From SZUA-287 sp036397975 (GTDB taxonomy: Bacteria > Bacteroidota > Ignavibacteria > UBA10030 > UBA6906): a stretch of DNA of 6,956 nucleotides. Every line of letters starts with the position of its first letter. Position 1 is the first letter of the stretch. A model generated the notes under the pieces. The model saw only the letters and a program-made list of their open reading frames with translations, had not been told where the DNA came from and did not search any database. Made by a program: the position numbers and the translations under genes. Of this stretch, positions 1 to 5,091 are shown in pieces. Location of the stretch: contig DASWHW010000087.1 of assembly GCA_036397975.1 (NCBI GenBank), positions 1 through 6,956 on the forward strand. Direction: 5' to 3'.

Positions 1-303
1 GTTTTCTTTCGGGATAAACTGTTCCAGGATCACCTCGATCTCAAAGCGGGGTTGCAGGGGCGTGTCCTGACGAAGCACCTGGGTTTAACATTCAATCCGG
101 AAGTCCTGACGTACGCAATGCACACGGGACCAACCATTGGACCTGCATCCTCAGTTGATTTTCTCATGGTCGCCCATATCGGAGATGCATACATCCATTT
201 GCTCTGGCAAAACCTCCTTGATACCAAGTATTTCCTTACACCGTATTATCCGGTGGAGGAAAGATCGGTACGCTTTGGGATCGCGTGGGAGTTTGTCAAT
301 TGA
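1..303 (+). CDS. C-terminal end of an outer-membrane beta-barrel protein, TonB-dependent-receptor-like (partial, 5' end outside window)
   Basis: The frame is open from base 1 and gives 100 residues before a TGA at 301-303. The visible part has alternating polar/hydrophobic stretches typical of barrel strands, for example around residues 10-22, 52-69 and 88-98. It also has the segment NLLDTKYFLTPYYP (71-84), followed by a final strand RSVRFGIAWEF (88-98). An 'N-L-[LF]-D-x-x-Y ... Y-P' turn before a last strand ending in an aromatic residue is the usual end of TonB-dependent receptors and related porins. The protein would sit in the outer membrane and take up a ligand; which one cannot be told because the plug domain and most of the barrel lie outside the window. 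Two residues (V-N) follow the last Phe, whereas many barrels end exactly on it. The stop overlaps the likely start of the next gene, so the two are probably co-transcribed. Confidence 0.7.
   Translation, partial: VFFRDKLFQDHLDLKAGLQGRVLTKHLGLTFNPEVLTYAMHTGPTIGPASSVDFLMVAHIGDAYIHLLWQNLLDTKYFLTPYYPVEERSVRFGIAWEFVN
287..291 (+). promoter_or_regulatory. Shine-Dalgarno site that supports a TTG start for the LOG gene
   Basis: GGGAG at 287-291 lies 8 bases before TTG at 300-302, an ordinary spacing. The upstream in-frame alternative, GTG at 285, has only GGGA at 277-280 with a 4-base gap. The TTG is therefore the better start. The site lies inside the end of the barrel gene. Confidence 0.5.
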
Positions 304-866
304 ATGACACCGACAAGAAGGTCGTAACAATATTTGGAAGTGCAACGCCGCAAACGGGGAGCGACGAGTATGATCTCGCGTACATGTTGGGAAAGGAACT
401 CGCCCTGGCCGGATTTGCGATCTGCAACGGCGGATATGCTGGCACCATGGAAGCAGCGGCGAAAGGCGCGAAGGATTCTGGAGGTACAACATACGGAGTG
501 ACTACGTCGGTCTTCACAGGAACTGCGAACAGATGGATTGAGGAGGAGATACGTGAACAAAGCCCTATTGACCGGCTGATGAAACTCGTGTCGCTCGGGG
601 ATGCATACGTTATTCTCCCGGGGGGAACAGGCACTCTGCTGGAGCTTGCAGCAGTGTGGGAGTTGATGAATAAAGGTATGCTGCAACAGAAACCGACGAT
701 TATCGTAGGACCGTTCTGGGAATTTATTGTGAATACAATGAACGAAAAACTTATTGTCGAAGGACGTGAGAACGCGGCAACGCTCATTCGCAGCGCAAAG
801 ACACCGTACGATTGTGTGAGAATAATTTCCGATGAGTTTCACCGCATGAACCAGGAGGCCCCATGA
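300..866 (+). CDS. LOG-family protein (SLOG/TIGR00725-like; lysine-decarboxylase-fold nucleotide hydrolase)
   Basis: The product is 188 residues if translation begins at TTG 300. An in-frame GTG at 285 would add five residues but has a poor ribosome site. The Rossmann-like start is VVTIFGSATP (8-17). A first phosphate-binding loop, NGGYAGTMEAAAKGAKDSGG (43-62), has the G-G-x-x-G-x-M-E pattern. The LOG signature PGGTGTLLE is at 107-115. An Arg at 92 lies 14 residues before the LPGG, where characterised LOG enzymes carry the Arg of their M-H-x-R-K motif. Characterised LOG proteins are cytoplasmic phosphoribohydrolases that cleave nucleoside 5'-monophosphates, some of them cytokinin ribotides, to base plus ribose 5-phosphate. 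The catalytic Arg and Glu appear kept, so activity is plausible, but the substrate is unknown. True lysine decarboxylase activity is not expected despite older database names. The TTG overlaps the upstream stop, and the 3' end overlaps the DinB-like gene (ATGA), so translation is probably coupled both ways. Confidence 0.85.
   Translation: MNDTDKKVVTIFGSATPQTGSDEYDLAYMLGKELALAGFAICNGGYAGTMEAAAKGAKDSGGTTYGVTTSVFTGTANRWIEEEIREQSPIDRLMKLVSLGDAYVILPGGTGTLLELAAVWELMNKGMLQQKPTIIVGPFWEFIVNTMNEKLIVEGRENAATLIRSAKTPYDCVRIISDEFHRMNQEAP
853..858 (+). promoter_or_regulatory. Strong Shine-Dalgarno (AGGAGG) for the DinB-like gene
   Basis: A full AGGAGG lies inside the last codons of the LOG gene, 4 bases before the ATG at 863. 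The spacing is short but usable. A consensus site is notable for a presumed FCB-group genome, where such sites are often weak. Confidence 0.7.
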
Positions 867-1339
867 ACGGAGAGATACGTTTACTGCTCCATTTACTGGA
901 GGAGGGATATGCAAAGCAAACATGGCATGGTCCAAATCTTCGGGGCTCGCTCCGAGGAGTCACGCCACAACAAGCCTCATGGCGTCCGGCGTCCGGTCGA
1001 CACAACATCTGGGAAATCCTTGTTCATGCTGCATACTGGAAGTACACAGTGCGAAGAAGACTTCTCGGCGAGAAGCGTGGCTCCTTTCCGCTCAAGGGAA
1101 GCAATTGGTTCAAACGACCGGATAGGATTGATCGCGCATCGTTAAAGGCTGATCTTCGACTCCTCGAAGACATGCACCGGTCCTTGCATGATGCAGTCAG
1201 ACGAATGAAGCCCGGTTCTTTGCACATGAGAACATCCAACAGTAAGTTTACGAACGCGCATGTCATTTACGGAATTGCTGCGCATGATATCTACCACGCC
1301 GGCCAAATCCAACTCCTGAAAAGGTTACAACGCATTTAG
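863..1339 (+). CDS. DinB-like (DinB/YfiT superfamily) putative metal-dependent protein
   Basis: The product is 158 residues, the normal size for the family. DinB-like proteins are four-helix bundles that hold a divalent metal with three histidines. Candidate ligands in the expected places are H55 in the helix IWEILVHAAYWKY (49-61), and H141 and H145 in AAHDIYHAGQIQLLKR (139-154). The last segment is the characteristic C-terminal 'H-x-x-x-H-x-G-Q' helix. The N-terminal part also fits, with a helix at 3-20 and W40-RP before the first His helix. Family members include bacillithiol, mycothiol and maleylpyruvate-dependent transferases and many DNA-damage-induced proteins of unknown role; nothing here selects one. 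The start overlaps the LOG stop by 4 bases (ATGA) and has a strong ribosome site, so it is co-expressed with the LOG gene. The basic composition between residues 61 and 90 is somewhat unusual. Family call is confident; function is unknown. Confidence 0.8.
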   Translation: MNGEIRLLLHLLEEGYAKQTWHGPNLRGSLRGVTPQQASWRPASGRHNIWEILVHAAYWKYTVRRRLLGEKRGSFPLKGSNWFKRPDRIDRASLKADLRLLEDMHRSLHDAVRRMKPGSLHMRTSNSKFTNAHVIYGIAAHDIYHAGQIQLLKRLQRI

Positions 1340-1442
1340 AACCACGGTAAGGCGCGGTCCGTCACCTCCGCGGCTCATGGAATCGCTTCCAAAAGAGAAT
1401 CCCTTTTCTCCCCTCAGTTTCCCCACATTCAGCAACGAAAGA

Positions 1443-1460
1443 ATACCGCGATTGCGGTAT
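1443..1460. repeat. Perfect inverted repeat (7-bp arms, 4-base loop)
   Basis: ATACCGC (1443-1449) pairs with GCGGTAT (1454-1460) around the loop GATT. A run of five T lies 12 bases downstream (1473-1477), too far for a textbook intrinsic terminator. The element could be a weak terminator for the LOG/DinB operon or an operator for the next gene. The pairing is visible directly; the role is guesswork. Confidence 0.45.
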
Positions 1461-1526
1461 GTTCCTGCGCCATTTTTGATTGTATCTTATCGACACTCCA
1501 AACCCGTTTTAAGAATCAACTTTGAA

Positions 1527-1532
1527 GAGAGG
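1527..1532 (+). promoter_or_regulatory. Ribosome binding site of the Gly-zipper gene
   Basis: GAGAGG lies 5 bases before the ATG at 1538. It supports that start over the later in-frame ATGs, such as the Met at residue 32. Confidence 0.55.
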
Positions 1533-1537
1533 CTTCG

Positions 1538-1981
1538 ATGAGAGCATCCGCATCTGACACGACCACTACCTTTGATTCCTTCACTGGCACCTTAGTAAAT
1601 GATCAACCCTCCGCCCTATGGAACATCCGCATGTCCAACGGTATCGCCATTCAGGGAGCCGGGATGCACAGGATTTACGGCGACTATCTTGCAGTGTCTG
1701 TTGACAAGCAGAGGTTCTCAGTCCCCATCGCTGCGCTGGATCAGCTCAAGCAGGCAAGCGATTCATTCTCACGCGATCCTCGCGTGCTTGCATCGTTGAT
1801 GGGAGTAGGTTTGGGAGGGGTTGCAGGTGCATTGACCGGAATTCCGGTTCTTCCGATCTTCGGCGCGACGGCTGGTTTTCTTACGGGATACCACCTGGCA
1901 GGTCACCGGGCGTACCAGTTGCGGAATCTCTCCGTTGAAGATCGCAAGGAGGTTCTTCGGAGGCTCATCAGCCAACTGTAG
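1538..1981 (+). CDS. Hypothetical protein: beta-rich N-terminal domain plus Gly-zipper membrane hairpin
   Basis: The product is 147 residues and I do not recognise a named family. Residues 15-70 read as a small beta domain: short strands with the pattern 'I-R-M-S-N-G-I-A-I-Q-G' (30-40), 'GDYLAVSV' (48-55) and 'FSVPIAALDQL' (60-70). This resembles SH3/LSm-like modules in which a strand ends in 'VPI..L' before a membrane tail. Residues 84-122 are hydrophobic and Gly-rich. The first helix has Gly at 89, 93, 97 and 101, and the second at 109, 113 and 117: two GxxxG zippers separated by a P103-P106 turn. That suggests a tightly packed helical hairpin that inserts in, or oligomerises at, a membrane. 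The C-terminus (123-147) is charged and helical. No signal peptide is visible. The gene stands alone, and its stop is one base from the convergent GT4 stop. Coding status is supported by the ribosome site and the coherent domain pattern. Confidence 0.7.
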   Translation: MRASASDTTTTFDSFTGTLVNDQPSALWNIRMSNGIAIQGAGMHRIYGDYLAVSVDKQRFSVPIAALDQLKQASDSFSRDPRVLASLMGVGLGGVAGALTGIPVLPIFGATAGFLTGYHLAGHRAYQLRNLSVEDRKEVLRRLISQL

Positions 1982-1982
1982 A

Positions 1983-3101
1983 CTATCCGGCTTCTTTCAA
2001 TCGAGCAGTGAGGAGCTTTTCCGTTTCTTCTGCCGCCCTATCCCAATCGAACTCCTGCGACCACCGAAGGGCATTCTCTTCCAACCGATGTCGAAGCACA
2101 TCATCTGTCAGCACGTGAATGATGTTTGAGGCAAGCCCATTGACATCACCATACGAATAGAGAAGACCGGTCTCACCATCCTTCACGGCATCGCGCAACC
2201 CTTCCACATTACTGGCAATGACAGGAGTGCCGCAGGCATTCGCCTCGATGACAGTCAATCCCCACCCTTCCTTTGATGAAGTCGTTACCTTGCACCACAA
2301 CTGTTGAAGCAGCTCGAGTTTTCTTTCCTCGGAGATAAATCCAGTAAACTCCACAGAATCACGCAGACCGAGGCGTCTTGACAGCTCTTCCAGTCGTTCG
2401 CGATCGTCTCCTTCGCCGGCAATAACCACTCTTACCTTGGGCACAGAACAGAGAACAACTGGAATTGCGTGAAGGAGGTGATCAACGCTCTTGTACTTCT
2501 TCAGCCGACCGAAATATCCGATCAGCGGAGTGTTGCTTTTGCCAACTCCTGTGCGTTTGTGTGATTGATGATCCACGCCGTAAGGGACCAGATGAACCGA
2601 TTCCTTGGCGAATCCTTTTTGGAGAAGCTCGCGGTAGGTACTCGGCGAACCGACCACAAAAGGAATTCTGTGCCTCTTGTACGTCCACACAGCGAGAGTT
2701 TCCATGAGGAAAACGTAGGCTGCAAGGATGAAATTCGTTTCCCGAAAAATGCTCGTCCCAAAAAGATGATGCGTTACTCCGCAGATTGGAAATCGGGAGA
2801 ACCAAGGAGTGAAGAATGGAATCTTGTTCATATCGTCAATGATGATATCGAACGATTCCTTTCGTAATCTTTTTAGATAGGTGAACAAGAATCGGAAGTT
2901 GAACAAATACCTCCCTCCTTCCCGAAGAACTCGCATGCCGTCGATATGTTCTTCCGGCAAAGATTCCTCGAAGCGCGAGCAATACAACGTTACCGAATGA
3001 CCCTTCCCGGCAATCCTGGAAAACACTTCATGCAGATGCACCTCCGCTCCTCCGGCCAGCGGGTTCTTGATGTCCTGCCAGTTGACGATGAGAATTTTCA
3101 T
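1983..3101 (-). CDS. Glycosyltransferase family 4 (GT-B fold), cytoplasmic retaining glycosyltransferase
   Basis: The product is 372 residues, normal for GT4. The acceptor-side Rossmann domain begins MKILIVNWQDIKNPLAGGAE, with the G-G-A-E loop at 17-20. The interdomain region carries VPYGVD (172-177). The donor-side domain starts at about 192 with IGYFGRLKKYK (194-204) and then has VVIAGEGDD (225-233). The nucleotide-sugar-binding EX7E motif is E278-GWGLTVI-E286, followed by ANACGTPVIAS (287-297). GT4 enzymes transfer a sugar from a nucleotide donor to a lipid-linked or other acceptor at the inner face of the cytoplasmic membrane. The donor cannot be read from sequence; being last in an operon with gmd and rmd, GDP-D-rhamnose or GDP-mannose is the reasonable guess. 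The start is fixed by the family's typical N-terminus, yet no clear Shine-Dalgarno precedes it; a small palindrome sits there instead. Confidence 0.9.
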   Translation of the reverse strand: MKILIVNWQDIKNPLAGGAEVHLHEVFSRIAGKGHSVTLYCSRFEESLPEEHIDGMRVLREGGRYLFNFRFLFTYLKRLRKESFDIIIDDMNKIPFFTPWFSRFPICGVTHHLFGTSIFRETNFILAAYVFLMETLAVWTYKRHRIPFVVGSPSTYRELLQKGFAKESVHLVPYGVDHQSHKRTGVGKSNTPLIGYFGRLKKYKSVDHLLHAIPVVLCSVPKVRVVIAGEGDDRERLEELSRRLGLRDSVEFTGFISEERKLELLQQLWCKVTTSSKEGWGLTVIEANACGTPVIASNVEGLRDAVKDGETGLLYSYGDVNGLASNIIHVLTDDVLRHRLEENALRWSQEFDWDRAAEETEKLLTARLKEAG

Positions 3102-3108
3102 TGCGAGA

Positions 3109-3120
3109 CGCTGTTCAGCG
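3109..3120. repeat. 12-base palindrome just before the GT4 start codon
   Basis: CGCTG-TT-CAGCG is a perfect inverted repeat. On the - strand it ends 7 bases before the first base of the GT4 ATG, where a ribosome site would be expected. A second small inverted repeat, AGAGG/CCTCT, lies beside it at 3125-3139. Either may fold in the mRNA between rmd and the glycosyltransferase. The pairing is seen; any regulatory effect is inferred. Confidence 0.4.
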
Positions 3121-3138
3121 ATTCAGAGGATAGGCCTC

Positions 3139-4110
3139 TCATGAAGAGGAGAGTTGGTGTTTCCAGTATTCATACAACTCTCGGATGGTATCTTCAATCT
3201 TGATGGCTGGACTCCACCCGGTTGCATCCCTCAGTCGTTGGGTACTGCCGACGACAACAGGAACATCATAGGCACGGAGACGATGCTCTTCGACGACGAC
3301 ACTAATCTCCATGCCGGTAAGTGCGCGGAGTTGATCAAGGATTCGCCGAACTTTCACCGGGGTCCCTGAACAAATGTTAAAGACAGGTTCGCTATGAGGC
3401 CGTTCAAGAATACTCCAGTATGCCTTTACCACATCGCGTACATCCGTAAAATCTCGCTCCGCTTCGATATTCCCAACGAGCATCTTGGGCGGGCGCATGC
3501 CAAGAGAAATCTCCGCTACCTGCTTTGCAAAGTCAGAACAAACGAATACCGGACTTTGCCGGGGTCCGGCATGATTAAACGGTCGGGCAACCGTAACATC
3601 CAGATTGAAACTGCTGCGATACTGCTGAGAAATAAGATCGATCGACGCCTTGCTTGCGGCATATGGATTGTTCGGCTGGAGGGGAAAATCCTCGGTAATC
3701 GGCATACGCTCTGGATCAACGCGACCATACACTTCTCCGGTGCTTATCATGAGGACTGCCGTGCTCTTCCCGCTCTCGCTCATGATGCGGGCCGCCTCAA
3801 GAATTGCAACACCGCCAAGGATGTTCACCTGAAAGGTACCAATGGGGTCACGAACTGAGGTTGGGACGAATGCCTGGCCTGCGAGGTGGATAATACGGTC
3901 CGGCTGAACCGCACGTACCACGGAGGCAACCTGTGCACTATCCATTAAGTCAATTGGGTGTAGGTGAAGAGAAGATTCTATTGCGGCTATGTTGGGCCGG
4001 GGGATATCGCCGAAGACGGTTCCGTGGACTTCGACATTTGCTTGCTGAAGGAGGAACTCTGTGGTATGACTTCCAACAAAACCATCGATGCCCGTGATGA
4101 GAACGCGCAT
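3139..4110 (-). CDS. rmd: GDP-4-dehydro-6-deoxy-D-mannose reductase (extended SDR family)
   Basis: The 323-residue extended short-chain dehydrogenase/reductase should reduce GDP-4-dehydro-6-deoxy-D-mannose to GDP-D-rhamnose with NAD(P)H in the cytoplasm. The N-terminal dinucleotide site is G7-I-D-G10-F-V-G13. The catalytic set is T124 and E126 in ISTGEVYG (122-129), with Y150 and K154 in YAASK. The segment RPFNHAGPRQ (176-185) and the later RDFTDVRDV (219-227) match RMD enzymes. GDP-fucose synthases differ here, and the QAFVPTS loop (79-85) also resembles RMD/GMD. The gene begins 6 bases after the gmd stop, so product channelling or balanced expression with gmd is likely. The C-terminus (about 240-323) is the substrate domain, with ICSGTPVKV. 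The main alternative is a related 4-reductase giving GDP-6-deoxy-D-talose, which sequence alone separates poorly. Confidence 0.85.
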   Translation of the reverse strand: MRVLITGIDGFVGSHTTEFLLQQANVEVHGTVFGDIPRPNIAAIESSLHLHPIDLMDSAQVASVVRAVQPDRIIHLAGQAFVPTSVRDPIGTFQVNILGGVAILEAARIMSESGKSTAVLMISTGEVYGRVDPERMPITEDFPLQPNNPYAASKASIDLISQQYRSSFNLDVTVARPFNHAGPRQSPVFVCSDFAKQVAEISLGMRPPKMLVGNIEAERDFTDVRDVVKAYWSILERPHSEPVFNICSGTPVKVRRILDQLRALTGMEISVVVEEHRLRAYDVPVVVGSTQRLRDATGWSPAIKIEDTIRELYEYWKHQLSSS

Positions 4111-4116
4111 CCTTGC

Positions 4117-5091
4117 TTACCGCTCGAGTTTCTTTTTTTCTACCCGCGCCAGATCGGCATCGACCATCATGCGTACCAACTGGCCAAAGCTCACACGCGG
4201 TTTCCAGCGTAAAATCTTTCTCGCCTTACCAGGATTCCCCAACAATACGTTTACCTCTGCCGGCCGATAAAATTTCTTATCCACCTTGACATACTTTTTC
4301 CAGTTTAGACCGACGTGGTCGAACGCTGCCTCCGCGAACTCCCGTACCGTATGCGTTTCACCTGTCGCAATAACAAAATCCTGTGGCTTCTTTTGCTGAA
4401 GCATCAGCCACATTGCTTCGACGTAGTCGCCTGCATACCCCCAATCCCGCTTTGCATTCAGGTTCCCAAGTCTCAACTCCTTCGACAGACCAAGCGCTAT
4501 TTTTGCGGCGCCGTCCGTAATCTTGCGCGTGACGAATTCCAGTCCTCGTCGCGGTGACTCGTGATTAAACAGGATGCCGGACACCGCGAACAAATCGTGG
4601 CTCTCTCGATAGTTCACCGTAATGAAGTGTCCGTACACCTTCGCCACACCATACGGACTCCGCGGATAAAACGGAGTTACTTCCGTTTGCGGGGTCTCCT
4701 GTACCATCCCGAACATCTCGCTGCTGCTCGCCTGATAAAACTTGATACGCTTGTCCACCAACCTTATTGCTTCCAGCACCTTCGTGACACCCAAGGCGGT
4801 AAACTCACCCGTCAATGCCGCCTGATTCCACGATGTTGGTACAAAAGATTGGGCTGCAAGATTATAGACTTCGTTTGGTCTGGTTGTCTTGATCATATTG
4901 ATCAGGGAAAACTGATCGAGAAGGTCGGCTTGAACGATGGTGATCTGGCCCCGGAGGTGTTCGATGCGCTCAAAGTTTTCGGTACTTGACCGTCGCACCA
5001 TTCCATAAACTATGTACTTCTTCTTGAGAAGTAACTCCGCTAAGTACGAACCATCCTGTCCCGTTATTCCGGTAATGAGTGCCTTCTTCAT
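4117..5091 (-). CDS. gmd: GDP-mannose 4,6-dehydratase
   Basis: The 324-residue enzyme dehydrates GDP-D-mannose to GDP-4-dehydro-6-deoxy-D-mannose using bound NADP. It is the first committed step to GDP-D-rhamnose, GDP-L-fucose and related sugars. The start ALITGITGQDGSYLAELLL (4-22) is the strongly conserved GMD cofactor loop, followed by MVRRSST (31-37). The catalytic region is S123-S124-E125 in QASSSEMFG (120-128), with Y147 and K151 in SPYGVAK. NHESPRRGLEFVTRKI (176-191) and RDWGYAGDYVEAMW (215-228) are GMD hallmarks. The length matches the shorter bacterial GMDs. The ATG at 5091 overlaps the DUF2723 stop by 4 bases (ATGA). The nearest ribosome-site candidates are GGAG about 10 bases upstream and AAGGA directly next to the start, so translational coupling probably matters. 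The partner reductase downstream is RMD-like and not GDP-fucose synthase-like, which points to D-rhamnose. Confidence 0.95.
   Translation of the reverse strand: MKKALITGITGQDGSYLAELLLKKKYIVYGMVRRSSTENFERIEHLRGQITIVQADLLDQFSLINMIKTTRPNEVYNLAAQSFVPTSWNQAALTGEFTALGVTKVLEAIRLVDKRIKFYQASSSEMFGMVQETPQTEVTPFYPRSPYGVAKVYGHFITVNYRESHDLFAVSGILFNHESPRRGLEFVTRKITDGAAKIALGLSKELRLGNLNAKRDWGYAGDYVEAMWLMLQQKKPQDFVIATGETHTVREFAEAAFDHVGLNWKKYVKVDKKFYRPAEVNVLLGNPGKARKILRWKPRVSFGQLVRMMVDADLARVEKKKLER

Larger units (their letters stand above)
1340..1537. other. Intergenic region between the DinB-like gene and the Gly-zipper gene
   Basis: These 198 bases hold no open frame with family resemblance. They contain a perfect 7-bp hairpin (1443-1460), a T5 run at 1473-1477, a weak 5-bp inverted repeat CGCGG/CCGCG (1353-1357 with 1368-1372), and the ribosome site of the next gene. 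A promoter for the downstream gene should lie here, because the upstream operon has ended. I could not find a -35/-10 pair with convincing sequence and spacing. Confidence 0.5.

Noticed and set aside
184..608. Direct repeat GATGCATAC at 184-192 and 600-608
   Set aside because: Both copies encode G-D-A-Y in unrelated proteins and are only nine bases long, so chance is sufficient.
246..935. Long open frame on the - strand (229 codons) opposite the LOG gene
   Set aside because: It lies wholly antisense to a gene with the complete LOG signature, its translation is Cys/His/Arg-rich with no domain pattern, and it has no ribosome site. It is a coding shadow.
1353..1372. CGCGG/CCGCG as a terminator after the DinB-like gene
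   Set aside because: The stem is only 5 bp with a 10-base loop, and no T-run follows.
1470..1530. A promoter for the gene at 1538 (e.g. TCGACA at 1490 with TAAGAA at 1510)
   Set aside because: The spacing between the candidate boxes is about 14 bases, and no other pair gives both good matches and good spacing, so no site is called.
3394..3858. Open frame of 154 codons on the + strand inside rmd
   Set aside because: It is antisense to the region encoding the catalytic and substrate motifs of rmd, and its translation shows no domain-like pattern.
3139..4110. Reading the second SDR gene as GDP-L-fucose synthase (fcl)
   Set aside because: The sequence has the STGEVYG and RPFNHAGPRQ patterns of RMD-type reductases and lacks the motif pattern I expect of the bifunctional epimerase-reductase.
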